Positions 1 through 7,714 of a DNA stretch of 64,000 nucleotides are shown one piece after another. Each line of letters starts with the position of its first letter. The stretch's first letter is position 1. The position numbers and the translations under genes are program-made. This DNA is from Arthrobacter sp. Bi83 (GTDB lineage: Bacteria > Actinomycetota > Actinomycetes > Actinomycetales > Micrococcaceae): contig NZ_CAKKLY010000010.1 in NCBI RefSeq assembly GCF_918698095.1, positions 1-64,000 on the forward strand. The letters are read 5' to 3'. Under the pieces are notes generated by a model. It was not told the origin of the DNA, made no database searches, and saw only the letters and a list, made by a program, of their open reading frames with translations.

Positions 1-459
1 GATCCAGACCACCCGCGGCGTGAATCCTGTCCGGGTAAGGCTGGCCACTGCGAAACGTGCTTCGGCGTAGCCCACGTTGGACAGCTGGCCGGCCCGGGTG
101 GCGGCAGACCACGGCCCCTGCGACCGGTACGTTGTGAGCTGCGCCGCGGTGGGGAAAGCCGCCATGGTGTACGCCTGGGCGGGCTTGCCGCTGGTCCTCA
201 CGAAGCCCACCTGGCTGGCAAGGCACGGGTTTTCGGTGAAGGGGAGACCCTTCGTCAGGCCCACCACGACGAACTGGGATGACGCGGGCGGGAGAGGCAG
301 GCCAAAGCCGCCGACCGCCGTCGGGCACTGGGGCCAGGAGATGTCATGGCCCCTCAGCGATACTGCCTGCGCAGGAGGTGCAGCCGGAACGTAACCGAGG
401 AGCAAGGCCAGGAAGACGAGGAGCCCGATCAGGAGGCGCCGCGTCGACACCGCGGTCAC
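1..459 (-). CDS. Secreted GH25-like / DUF1906-type protein, N-terminal part (truncated by window edge)
   Basis: The reading frame starts at GTG (457-459) and stays open to the window edge, giving 153 codons. It begins with a short basic stretch (VTAVSTRR) and a hydrophobic core (LLIGLLVFLALLLGYV), then AAPPAQA, which fits a Sec signal peptide cleaved near residue 29. The mature part starts with GHDISWPQCP and contains FVVVGLTKGLPFTENPCL. This matches the start of the lysozyme-like TIM barrel (GH25-like, DUF1906) of actinobacterial exported proteins, which act on or at the cell wall. The GTG overlaps the stop of a small upstream ORF (GTGA), so translation may be coupled. Another GTG lies 9 nt upstream. 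The catalytic half is outside the window, so activity cannot be judged. Confidence 0.6.
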   Translation of the reverse strand, partial: MTAVSTRRLLIGLLVFLALLLGYVPAAPPAQAVSLRGHDISWPQCPTAVGGFGLPLPPASSQFVVVGLTKGLPFTENPCLASQVGFVRTSGKPAQAYTMAAFPTAAQLTTYRSQGPWSAATRAGQLSNVGYAEARFAVASLTRTGFTPRVVWI

Positions 460-566
460 GGCGACCACCGGCTCCTGACGGCGGCCACGGGGCAACCGCT
501 GATGTTCCGCCCGCCGATGTACGTTGCGGGGTGTACCAGCCCGGAATCACGAGCTTCGCCATCCAT
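456..566 (-). CDS. Small ORF (36 aa) upstream of and overlapping the secreted-protein gene
   Basis: Reading from 566 leftward, an ATG is preceded by a strong ribosome binding site (AAAGGAG, complement of 576-582, 9 nt spacing). The 36 codons end in a TGA that overlaps the GTG of the secreted protein (GTGA). The peptide begins MDGEARDSGL and ends VRSRWSP, and resembles nothing I know. No other good ribosome binding site was seen for the secreted protein, so this may be a leader ORF that feeds ribosomes to it. An alternative ATG at 562 in another frame reads across the secreted-protein start without joining it. Real translation is uncertain. Confidence 0.3.
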   Translation of the reverse strand: MDGEARDSGLVHPATYIGGRNISGCPVAAVRSRWSP

Positions 567-595
567 TGCCGTTCGCTCCTTTGCCACCACCAGTT

Positions 596-619
596 TACGT
601 CCGGAGGCGGCGCCAGGCT
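596..619. repeat. Left copy of a 24-bp perfect direct repeat flanking the catabolic module
   Basis: These 24 bases (starting TACGTCCGGAGG, ending GCGCCAGGCT) are identical to 6493-6516, and the flanking bases differ on both sides. This copy lies between the lacI stop (660) and the ribosome binding site upstream of the secreted-protein gene. It looks like a target duplication or recombination scar. Confidence 0.8.
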
Positions 620-659
620 CCCAAAGCCCGGCCAGGTCAGCTCACGGAAGCGCCGGCGG

Positions 660-1658
660 TCAGGAGCCGCTGGTGGCCTTGGTGCTTCCGCGGACGATCA
701 GGTCGCACGGGAAGTTGACCCGCCGGGCCGGCTGGCCCGGACTGTGGATGCGTTCCAGCAGCATCCGCGCCCCGACACGGGCCATCTCGCGGCTGGGCTG
801 CCGGACGGTGGTCAGGCTGAAGGAGTCCCAGGCGGCCATGTCGACGTCATCGTAGCCGATCACCCAGCAATCCTGGGGCTGGATCTGGTTGGCGCGCAGG
901 GCATCGAGGGCGCCAAAGGCCATCAGGTCGTTGGCGCAGAAAACAGCCTGTGGACGGTCCGCGCGTGAGAGCAGCCTGTTCATGACCTGGGCGCTGATGT
1001 CGTGGGAAAAGCCGCCCTGGAAACGGAAATGTTCCGGAACGGTGTGCCCCCGCTCCGCCATTCTGCCGAGGAACCCCAGGCCGCGCTCGCGGGAGGTGCT
1101 TGCGTTTTCAGCGCCACCGATGAACGCGACCTTGGTTTTGCCGTTGGCCACCAGATAATCGGCGACGGCGGCGCCGCCGTCAGTGTTGCTGCTGGTGACC
1201 TGGTCACATTCCAGGCCTTCCACGACGCGGTTGATCAGGACGATGGGGCTGTTCTTTTCTATGGCAGCCTGCAGTTCCAGCGAGTCTTCCGTGGCGGTCG
1301 TGAAAATGACTCCGTCGACGGCATGTTCCCGGATGGCCTTCAACGCGTCGTGGTGACTGCCGCCGCCCGCGTTCCAGATAACGACGCGGAAGCCCGCTGA
1401 GTCGAGCTCGCGGCTCAGCTCGTCAAGAACCTCCGGGTAGAAGGGGTTCGTGAGGTCGGCAACCACCACTCCGATGGTGTTCGTTTTCCTGGTCTTCATG
1501 GCCTGGGCGCCGGCATGAGGTACGTAGCCCAAGGTTTCCATGGCTGCCTGAACGCGCGCCTTCGTGGCAGGCGAAAGCTTCGCGGAGGAGGACATGACTC
1601 TGGACACGGTGGCCTGTGAGACGCCGGCCAGTTCTGCCACATCACGGCTGGTAACCAT
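660..1658 (-). CDS. LacI family transcriptional regulator
   Basis: The 332-aa protein has the standard LacI/GalR layout. The N-terminal helix-turn-helix (residues about 3-25, DVAELAGVSQATVSRVM) and hinge helix are followed by a two-lobe periplasmic-binding-like effector domain with NTIGVVVADLTNPFYPEV near residue 60 and VIGYDDVDMAAW near 265. It lies 146 bp downstream of the MHS transporter on the same strand and is probably co-transcribed with it or has its own promoter. The two palindromes with a central CG at 3230-3243 and 3275-3288 are of the kind this family binds. The likely role is substrate-responsive repression of the divergent transporter and enzyme genes. The effector cannot be read from sequence. 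Confidence 0.9.
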   Translation of the reverse strand: MVTSRDVAELAGVSQATVSRVMSSSAKLSPATKARVQAAMETLGYVPHAGAQAMKTRKTNTIGVVVADLTNPFYPEVLDELSRELDSAGFRVVIWNAGGGSHHDALKAIREHAVDGVIFTTATEDSLELQAAIEKNSPIVLINRVVEGLECDQVTSSNTDGGAAVADYLVANGKTKVAFIGGAENASTSRERGLGFLGRMAERGHTVPEHFRFQGGFSHDISAQVMNRLLSRADRPQAVFCANDLMAFGALDALRANQIQPQDCWVIGYDDVDMAAWDSFSLTTVRQPSREMARVGARMLLERIHSPGQPARRVNFPCDLIVRGSTKATSGS

Positions 1659-1804
1659 TGCGTCGCCCTCCTTTCATCTTGTTTACGCCGCAGGTGCGCA
1701 GAGGATTCCCGCTCTCCGTTGTTTCAGAGTAGCCAAAGTTTCGGACCTGCACCTGCAGGCGACTGCCTTTGGAGGCAGCCGCCTGCCTTTGCAGTGGCGG
1801 GGTA

Positions 1805-3163
1805 TTACCGGCCGGTTGTCGGGTCGTATTCGGCGCTAAGGCCACGGCGGAACCGGACCCGGGGCGCCGTCTCAGGCGACCACAGCGCTCCTACAATGGT
1901 GATGATCGACGTGACCACCATGTAAAGGGCAACGAGCCAGTACCGGTCGAACTCAGGACCGATGAGTGCCGTGGCGATCAGCGGTGCGAAGCCTCCGGCG
2001 AAGACAGCCGCGACCTGCGGACCGACTGAGGCTCCGGAATAGCGCAGTTTGGGTTCAAAGAGTTCGGTGAAGTAGGCCGGTTCCACGGAATAGCAGAGGT
2101 CGCGGCCGACGTTGCAGGTCAAGATGAGCACGAGCACGAGCATCAGGAAGTCACCTGTCTGCACGGTCCAGAAGAAGGGGAAGGCCATCAGGAGCATGGT
2201 GGTTGCTCCGGCGATCACGGTGTAGCGGCGTCCCCAGCGGTCGGATACCCAGCCCCAGAACGGGATGGAGAAGATGCCCAGGCCTGCCATGATCATGGTG
2301 GCCAGCAGGATGCTGTTCTTTTCCAGCAGCACTGCGGGGCCGTAGGCGAGCAGGAACGTCGTGTAGATGTAGTAGTTCGCGTTCTCGGCAAACCGCATCA
2401 TGATGACTTTGAGGATGGTCAGCGGGCGCGTCTTGATGACTTTGACCACCGGCATCTTCTCGATCTCACCCTTGCGCTTGATTTCTTCGAACGCCGGGGA
2501 TTCGTCCACCTTGCTGCGGATGTAGAAGGAGAGCGCCACCAGCAGGATCGAGACGAGGAACGGGATGCGCCATCCCCAGGCCACAAAAGCCTCCGGTGAG
2601 ATCAGGTAGCCCATGATGTAGAAGGCGCCGTTGGCCAGCAGTGTCCCTGCCGGCACGCCGATCTGCGGCCAGGAGCCGAAGAACCCGCGCCGCTCGGCCG
2701 GGGCGAACTCGGTGGCCATCAGCGCGGCGCCGCCCCATTCGCCGCCGACGCCGATGCCCTGCACGATCCGCAGGAGGACCAGCAGGATCGGGGCGGCGAT
2801 GCCGATCGTGGCGAAGTTGGGCAGGCAGCCGATGAGGAAGGTGCCGCCGCCCATCAGACCGAGCGTCATCATGAGCATTTTCTTCCGGCCCAGGCGGTCG
2901 CCGAAGTGGGCAAAGATGACGCCTCCGATGGGGCGCGCCGCGAAGCCAATAGCGTAGGTGCTGAAGGAGAGCAGGATACCGACGAACGGACTCGCCTGCG
3001 GAAAAAACTGCGAGTTGAGGATGATGGCAGCGGCGACGCCGTAGACGTAGAAGTCGTACCACTCGATGCAGCTGCCCAGCACGGAGGAGACGAGGGCCTT
3101 GCGGCGCATCTTTGGATCAATGGCGGGTGGCGCTGGGGTTGCTGTTGTCGCGGGGGTGCTCAT
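1805..3163 (-). CDS. MHS-family MFS transporter (metabolite:H+ symporter)
   Basis: The 452-aa protein has about 12 membrane segments. It carries the marker of the metabolite:H+ symporter branch (shikimate, 2-oxoglutarate, proline/betaine carriers): SSVLGSCIEWYDFYVYG near residue 30, the loop 2-3 motif FGDRLGRKKMLM near 88, and RIVQGIGVGGEWGGA near 132. Such carriers bring organic acids or zwitterions in with protons. It is transcribed divergently from the dehydrogenase operon across a 205-bp region with two operators, so it is the likely uptake system for that pathway's substrate. Start ATG has GGAGTCTCTGA upstream, a weak to moderate ribosome binding site. Confidence 0.88.
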   Translation of the reverse strand: MSTPATTATPAPPAIDPKMRRKALVSSVLGSCIEWYDFYVYGVAAAIILNSQFFPQASPFVGILLSFSTYAIGFAARPIGGVIFAHFGDRLGRKKMLMMTLGLMGGGTFLIGCLPNFATIGIAAPILLVLLRIVQGIGVGGEWGGAALMATEFAPAERRGFFGSWPQIGVPAGTLLANGAFYIMGYLISPEAFVAWGWRIPFLVSILLVALSFYIRSKVDESPAFEEIKRKGEIEKMPVVKVIKTRPLTILKVIMMRFAENANYYIYTTFLLAYGPAVLLEKNSILLATMIMAGLGIFSIPFWGWVSDRWGRRYTVIAGATTMLLMAFPFFWTVQTGDFLMLVLVLILTCNVGRDLCYSVEPAYFTELFEPKLRYSGASVGPQVAAVFAGGFAPLIATALIGPEFDRYWLVALYMVVTSIITIVGALWSPETAPRVRFRRGLSAEYDPTTGR

Positions 3164-3229
3164 TCAGAGACTCCTTTGTCTTCGACCGGACTGTGAGCGC
3201 AGCCACACCGGCTGCCTCGTGAAAAGGAG

Positions 3230-3243
3230 TGTATACGTATTCA
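3230..3243. promoter_or_regulatory. LacI-type operator O1
   Basis: TGTATACGTATTCA differs from the perfect palindrome at 3275-3288 at one position (T for A in the right arm). The central CG is typical of LacI/GalR operators. It lies 67 bp upstream of the transporter start. Confidence 0.6.
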
Positions 3244-3274
3244 ATTCATCACTACAAGCCCTTGTGTCGAAAAA

Positions 3275-3288
3275 TGTATACGTATACA
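3275..3288. promoter_or_regulatory. LacI-type operator O2 (perfect palindrome)
   Basis: TGTATACGTATACA is a perfect 14-bp palindrome with central CG. It lies 81 bp upstream of the dehydrogenase operon start and 45 bp from O1, which is compatible with one tetrameric repressor or two dimers spanning both promoters. Confidence 0.65.
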
Positions 3289-3368
3289 CTCGTTCATCAT
3301 GCAGGCCGGATGGCTTGGATCGGGGCGCTCCAGCAGTCGCCCATCAATGAAGATGGAAGGTAAGCCTG

Positions 3369-4715
3369 ATGACGGTTACAAATGAAATCAGTTCGGCCGT
3401 GGAGTCAACGATGCTGAAAGAGCCTGCCCGGAACAGCGTGGCCCGGGGAAGTACGCCCGAGGTCCGGGCGACCGTGGAGGGCGTCATCGCAGATATCCGC
3501 GAACGCGGCGACGCAGCCGTCCGCGAGTATTCGGAGAAGTTCGACAAGTACGCGCCCGAATCGTTTCTCCTGAGCCAGGATCAGCTTGACGAGATCATGG
3601 CCCGCGTTCCGGAGCAGACCATTGAGGACATCAAGTTCGTCCAGGAACAGGTCCGGGTCATGGCGCAGAAGCAGCTTGCGTCCCTGTCCGACTTCGAAAT
3701 CGAAACCCTGCCCGGAGTGTTCCTCGGGCAGAAGAACGTACCGGTCCAGGCTGCCGGCGCGTACATACCCGGCGGAAAGTACCCGCTGCTGGCCAGCGCC
3801 CACATGACCATCATTACTGCCAAGGTCGCCGGCGTGGAGCGCGTCGCGGCGTGCACCCCGCTGATCCAGGGCGAGGTGCCGGACGCCACCGTCGCGGCCA
3901 TGTATCTGGCCGGTGCCGACGAGATCTACCTTTTGGGCGGCATCCAGGCGGTCGCCGCGCTGGCCATCGGCACCGAAACCATCAAGCCGGTCAACATGCT
4001 GGCCGGCCCCGGCAACGCCTTCGTCGCCGAAGCCAAGCGCCAGCTCTTCGGTGAGGTCGGCATCGACCTCTTCGCCGGGCCCACCGAGGTCCTCATCGTT
4101 GCCGACGAACACGCGGACCCGTTCATCGTCGCCGTCGACCTCCTGTCCCAGGCCGAGCACGGGCCAGACTCGCCCGCCGTCCTGATCACTACCAGCGGGG
4201 AGCTGGGCCGCAAAGTCATCGAGCACATCGACACCATCCTCGTGGACATGCCCACCCGCGATTACGCCGCGGCCGCATGGCGCGACTGGGGCGCAGTCCA
4301 CGTCGTTGAAAATCTTAACGAAGCGTACGTCCTGGCCGACGAGTACGCCTACGAGCACGTTCAGATCCTCACGCAGAACCCGCGCGAAGCCCTTGACAAG
4401 ATGCACGACTACGGCGCACTCTTCCTCGGCGAAGGGACCTGCGTGTCCTATGGGGACAAGGTCATCGGCACCAACCATGTGCTTCCTACCCGCGGCGCCG
4501 CCCGGTATACCGGCGGCCTCTGGGTGGGCAAGTACCTGCGCACCGTCACGTACCAGGAAGTGACCAACACCGAGTCCAGCGCCTTCTTCGGTGAGCTCTG
4601 CGGCCGCGCATCCAGGGTGGAACGGTTCGAGGGCCACGCCCGTTCGGGCGACGTCAGGGCGGCGAAGTACCGCGGCACGTCCCTGCCCTGGTCGGACCAC
4701 ACCTTCGAAAGCTAA
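3369..4715 (+). CDS. HisD-superfamily zinc dehydrogenase, HpsN-like (catabolic)
   Basis: The 448-aa protein belongs to the histidinol dehydrogenase superfamily, whose members oxidise a primary alcohol twice with NAD+ to a carboxylate. Zinc and catalytic motifs are intact: LSQAEHGPDSPA (Gln and His ligands, about residue 260), YAYEHVQIL (Glu-His pair, about 335), GDKVIGTNHVLPTRGAAR (about 362) and FEGHAR near the end (ligand His). The segments FETLPGV-like (IETLPGVFLGQKNVPVQ) and RYTGGLWVGKYLRTVTYQEV resemble sulfopropanediol 3-dehydrogenase (HpsN) and related catabolic enzymes more than biosynthetic HisD. There are no his genes nearby, only a LacI regulator, a symporter and two more dehydrogenases. 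Substrate is therefore unknown. A DHPS-like sulfonate or a polyol or sugar acid is possible. Confidence 0.85.
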   Translation: MTVTNEISSAVESTMLKEPARNSVARGSTPEVRATVEGVIADIRERGDAAVREYSEKFDKYAPESFLLSQDQLDEIMARVPEQTIEDIKFVQEQVRVMAQKQLASLSDFEIETLPGVFLGQKNVPVQAAGAYIPGGKYPLLASAHMTIITAKVAGVERVAACTPLIQGEVPDATVAAMYLAGADEIYLLGGIQAVAALAIGTETIKPVNMLAGPGNAFVAEAKRQLFGEVGIDLFAGPTEVLIVADEHADPFIVAVDLLSQAEHGPDSPAVLITTSGELGRKVIEHIDTILVDMPTRDYAAAAWRDWGAVHVVENLNEAYVLADEYAYEHVQILTQNPREALDKMHDYGALFLGEGTCVSYGDKVIGTNHVLPTRGAARYTGGLWVGKYLRTVTYQEVTNTESSAFFGELCGRASRVERFEGHARSGDVRAAKYRGTSLPWSDHTFES

Positions 4716-4723
4716 GGGCCAGG

Positions 4724-5470
4724 GTGCTGAATTTCCGCCTGGACGGCAAGAATGCACTGGTCACGGGGGCATCCCGCGGACTCGGCAAGGCCATCGCCGA
4801 TGGCCTTGCCGAGTGCGGTGCCACCGTGTATGGAACCAGCCGTGACGCCTCAAGTGCCCGCCAGATCAGCGAACGGTACGGAACGCCCTCCCTTCCCATC
4901 GACGTGACCCGGACCAAGGACCTGCGTCGATTCGCTGCCACCCTGATGCATGACAGCGGAGGTATTGATCTGCTGGTCAACAACGCAGGCGTCAATGTAC
5001 CCAAGCCGGCGCTGGAACTGACAGCCGACGACTGGGATACCGTTTTTGACACCAATCTCAAGGGCAGCTTCTTCCTGACCACGGCCATCGCGCAGCACTG
5101 GATGGACCGGGGAACGCCGGGCGCCGTCGTCAACGTCGCGTCCCAGGCGGGAATCGTCGGAATCGAGGAACGGGCAGCCTACGGGACCAGCAAGGCCGGC
5201 CTGATCCATCTCACCAAGATCCTGGCTCTGGAATGGGCCCCGGCCGGAATCCGGGTCAACGCCGTCGCACCGACCTTCGTGCGCACGGAACTGACAGCAT
5301 CGACCCTCAGCAGACCTGAATGGGCTGCGGAGCTGCTGTCCAGAATCCCGATGGGACGGTTCGGTGAACCGGAAGACATCGCGGGGGCGATCGCGTTTCT
5401 GCTCAGTGACGCCGCCTCGCTGATCACGGGCCACACGCTGGCCGTCGACGGCGGTTACACGATCCGCTAA
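4724..5470 (+). CDS. SDR family NAD(P)-dependent oxidoreductase
   Basis: This classical short-chain dehydrogenase has 248 aa. It carries TGASRGLGKAIA (cofactor glycine motif, residues about 15-26), NNAGV (about 85), catalytic Ser-Tyr-Lys with SQAGIVGIEERAAYGTSKAG (Tyr/Lys about 155-159), and the C-terminal IAFLLSDAASLITGHTLAVDGG typical of this family. It starts at GTG 8 bp after the HpsN-like gene and is clearly in its operon. In context it probably interconverts an alcohol and a ketone in the same substrate, as the SDR partner does in known HpsN pathways, but specificity cannot be assigned. Confidence 0.88.
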   Translation: MLNFRLDGKNALVTGASRGLGKAIADGLAECGATVYGTSRDASSARQISERYGTPSLPIDVTRTKDLRRFAATLMHDSGGIDLLVNNAGVNVPKPALELTADDWDTVFDTNLKGSFFLTTAIAQHWMDRGTPGAVVNVASQAGIVGIEERAAYGTSKAGLIHLTKILALEWAPAGIRVNAVAPTFVRTELTASTLSRPEWAAELLSRIPMGRFGEPEDIAGAIAFLLSDAASLITGHTLAVDGGYTIR

Positions 5471-5522
5471 CCGTGCCCGGCCCTTCGGTCCTGCGCGCCC
5501 GACCTTTCCTAGGAGCATGTTC

Positions 5523-6488
5523 ATGACAATCGTTGACACCTTTACAACCACGGCCGTCGTCGGCTCAGGCTACATGGGCGGCGGAATCGCGCAGGTACTG
5601 GCTTTGCACGGCTACGAAGTCGCACTGGGCGACGTCGACGGCGAGACCGCCGAACGGGCGCGCGTCAGGCTAGTCGAACAAGCCCGCGGGTTCGAGGCCC
5701 ACGGACTGTTCCCGGAGGGGGCGGCCGAGGTCATTGCGGGAAACCTTGCCGCTGCGGGCAGCATTGAGGAAGCGGTGGCGGCGGCGGACTTCATCGCCGA
5801 GGCGGTTCCAGAAGACCCAGGGCTAAAAGCCAATATCCTTCGCCGGATCTCGACGGCTGCTCCGGCCGGCGCTGTCATCGGCACGAACACCTCAGCCATC
5901 CCCATCGGAGAACTGGCCCTGTCGGTGGCCGGTCCGGAGCGGTTCCTCGGCGTCCACTGGATGAATCCCGCCCCGTTTATCCCCGGTGTCGAACTCATAC
6001 CCGGCCCGGACACAGACCCCGTTGTCCTGGACCTCGCCGAGGAGCTCATCCGCGGCGTGGGTAAGACACCGGCAAAGGTGGCTGACACGCCGGGATTCGT
6101 CGCCAACCGGCTCCAGTTCGCGCTGTACAAGGAAGCGGTTCAGATTGTTGACGATGGTGCCGCTACACCTGAGCAGATCGACACAGTAGTCAGAAACACC
6201 TTTGGGTTCCGCCTGGCTTTGTTCGGGCCCTTTGCGATCGGGGACATGGCGGGACTGGACGTCTACGAATCATCGTTCCGTACTTTGGAAAGGGCCTACG
6301 GTGATCGGTTTGCGGCTCCGGAAGCGCTAGCCGTGATGGTCAAGGATGGAAACCTTGGCCTCAAAAGCGGCCTCGGTTTCCTGGGCATCGATCCGGATGA
6401 CCGGGACGCGCTGCTGGCCTACCGGGACAGTGCTTACGGGCGGCTTTCGCACCTGCGGGCGGAGCTTGGAGAGGCGCCAGGGCTGTAG
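5523..6488 (+). CDS. 3-hydroxyacyl-CoA dehydrogenase family protein (single-domain, small-molecule type)
   Basis: The protein has 321 aa from ATG 5523, which sits 7 nt after AGGAG (5511-5515). The in-frame ATG at 5517 is only 1 nt from it and is less likely. The NAD-binding motif VVGSGYMGGGIAQVLALHGY is at the N-terminus, the catalytic region GVHWMNPAPFIPGVELI is near residue 145, and the C-terminal helical domain has DTPGFVANRLQFALYKEA. The family includes 3-hydroxybutyryl-CoA dehydrogenase but also gulonate 3-dehydrogenase and carnitine dehydrogenase, which act on free acids. Its place in an operon without any CoA ligase or thiolase favours a free hydroxy acid substrate. It is the last gene of the operon, ending 4 bp before the right 24-bp repeat. 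Confidence 0.8.
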   Translation: MTIVDTFTTTAVVGSGYMGGGIAQVLALHGYEVALGDVDGETAERARVRLVEQARGFEAHGLFPEGAAEVIAGNLAAAGSIEEAVAAADFIAEAVPEDPGLKANILRRISTAAPAGAVIGTNTSAIPIGELALSVAGPERFLGVHWMNPAPFIPGVELIPGPDTDPVVLDLAEELIRGVGKTPAKVADTPGFVANRLQFALYKEAVQIVDDGAATPEQIDTVVRNTFGFRLALFGPFAIGDMAGLDVYESSFRTLERAYGDRFAAPEALAVMVKDGNLGLKSGLGFLGIDPDDRDALLAYRDSAYGRLSHLRAELGEAPGL

Positions 6489-6492
6489 GCGG

Positions 6493-6516
6493 TACGTCCG
6501 GAGGCGGCGCCAGGCT
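6493..6516. repeat. Right copy of the 24-bp perfect direct repeat
   Basis: Identical to 596-619. It ends at the base directly before the stop codon of the LCP gene (complement of 6517-6519), so the boundary is at the exact 3' end of that gene. Confidence 0.8.
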
Positions 6517-7569
6517 TCAGCGGGCGGGTTGGATCCCCGAATCCTTGATGTACTGGGCCACGCGGTCCCCGGCAAGGGCCGTCCTGATCTTGGTGATGGC
6601 TGCCGGGTCCTGCAGAACTATTGACCGTCCGTCGTCGGACGTGCCGACACCCGCCGTGGGAAGGGCAAAAAACACGCTGTCCTGCAGCCGGATATTCCGC
6701 AGGCTGTACGCCAGTCCCGCCACGGCTGGCGCGTCCAGGCCGGCATTGACGGCGAAAAACGAGGAGACGGAGCTGACCACCTTACGGAGCGTCTCCGGGT
6801 TCGTCAGCGTTTTCGGGCTGAGGAGCTTTGCGATCAGCGCCTTCACGAAGGTTTGTTGGTCCCGCACCCGCTGGTAGTCGCCGTCAGCGAATGCGTAGCG
6901 CTCGCGGACAAACTCAAGTGCCTGGGCACCGGTGAGGGTCTGCTTGCCGGGCCTGAACACGTGGCCGCTGTCGTGGGTTGAAGTGAACGGCGTCCTGACG
7001 TCCACTTCAACCCCGCCCAAGGCGTCCACCAACCCCGTGAACCGTCCGAAGTCGATCAGGACAGTGTGGTCGATGTGCACCCGGAAGAGTGACTCGACGG
7101 TCTGCGTCATAAGGGGTACGCCTCCCAAAGCCAGGCCGTCATTGATTTTGGAGAAGCCGTGGCCCGGAATGGCAGCCCAGGTGTCCCGCATGACGGAGAT
7201 CCCGTAGGCATGCCTGCGGTCCGCGGTGATGTGAACCATGATGATCGCGTCCGCCCGCTGGTCCGTGGCGACCCTCGCGGCGGCCGCCTTCGCATTCGGC
7301 TCCCGGGTGTCGCTGCCCAGCAGCAGGATGTTGACGCCCCGCCCCCGGAGCTTGTCGACGGGGACCGCGGGAGCCGAAGGCGTCGCCTTTGGCGAGGGAG
7401 CGGCGGTGGGGGATGCGGACGTTGCCGGAGGAATGGCCGGGGCGGCCGCCCGGTTGCCAGGGTGGCCCTGTACCCAGACGAAGACGCCTGCCAGGACGGA
7501 CATAAGGACCCCCAGCGTTACAAGGAACAGCAGCACCTTAGGCTGGACGCGTCGTCGCTGGTCGCTCAT
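6517..7569 (-). CDS. LytR-CpsA-Psr (LCP) family protein
   Basis: The 350-aa protein has a cytoplasmic basic N-terminus (MSDQRRRVQPK), one membrane segment (residues about 12-33), a Pro/Ala/Ser-rich linker and an extracellular LCP domain. That domain shows NILLLGSDTRE near residue 80, RADAIIMVHI, GISVMRDTWAAIPG, KINDGLALGG, LVDALGGVEVDV and ALEFVRERYAFADGDYQRVRDQQ. These include the Asp and Arg residues that bind the polyprenyl pyrophosphate donor. LCP enzymes move glycopolymers from lipid carrier onto peptidoglycan. In the inferred ancestral order the secreted GH25-like gene followed it directly, which would place two cell-envelope genes together. Confidence 0.92.
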   Translation of the reverse strand: MSDQRRRVQPKVLLFLVTLGVLMSVLAGVFVWVQGHPGNRAAAPAIPPATSASPTAAPSPKATPSAPAVPVDKLRGRGVNILLLGSDTREPNAKAAAARVATDQRADAIIMVHITADRRHAYGISVMRDTWAAIPGHGFSKINDGLALGGVPLMTQTVESLFRVHIDHTVLIDFGRFTGLVDALGGVEVDVRTPFTSTHDSGHVFRPGKQTLTGAQALEFVRERYAFADGDYQRVRDQQTFVKALIAKLLSPKTLTNPETLRKVVSSVSSFFAVNAGLDAPAVAGLAYSLRNIRLQDSVFFALPTAGVGTSDDGRSIVLQDPAAITKIRTALAGDRVAQYIKDSGIQPAR

Positions 7570-7674
7570 GGGATAACTATGTGCCTGAAATGACCCGATG
7601 GGAAAGGACTCGCCGGGCGGCCTGAATGTGCCCTGAAAAAGCCCGGAATCGGTGCGGCTTTTGTCCCTTCCACC

Positions 7675-7702
7675 CTCCGCAGCCCCGGACGGGGCTGCGG
7701 AG
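7675..7702 (-). terminator. Perfect 12-bp hairpin after the CMD gene
   Basis: CTCCGCAGCCCC pairs fully with GGGGCTGCGGAG across a GGAC loop. It lies 12 bp beyond the stop of the CMD-family gene on the minus strand. There is no T-run, as is usual in high-GC actinobacteria. Confidence 0.6.
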
Positions 7703-7714
7703 TCAATGGTGGAA

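Larger units (their letters stand above)
3164..3368. promoter_or_regulatory. Divergent promoter region of the catabolic module
   Basis: This region is more AT-rich than its surroundings and separates the transporter from the dehydrogenase operon. It holds two near-identical palindromes 45 bp apart centre to centre, which is close to an integral number of helical turns. GAAGGTAAGCCTG before the ATG at 3369 provides the ribosome binding site of the plus-strand operon. Confidence 0.6.
596..6516. mobile_element. Candidate inserted catabolic island bounded by 24-bp direct repeats
   Basis: The five catabolic genes (lacI, MHS transporter, HpsN/HisD-like enzyme, SDR, 3HCDH-family enzyme) lie exactly between two perfect 24-bp repeats. 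The right copy abuts the stop codon of the LCP gene and the left copy is 14 bp upstream of the ribosome binding site of the next minus-strand gene. Deleting one repeat unit (5,897 bp) leaves LCP and the secreted-protein gene as adjacent same-strand neighbours about 50 bp apart. No transposase or integrase is present, so the mechanism is not visible. Recombination between homologous flanks or trans-acting mobilisation are both possible. Confidence 0.5.

Noticed and set aside
3369..4715. Annotation as biosynthetic histidinol dehydrogenase (hisD)
   Set aside because: No his genes nearby, catabolic operon context, and sequence segments closer to HpsN-type enzymes. Full-genome search for a second hisD would settle it.
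3405..4757. 450-aa open frame on the minus strand
   Set aside because: Lies antisense to the HpsN-like gene, which has clear motifs. Long antisense frames are common at this GC content.
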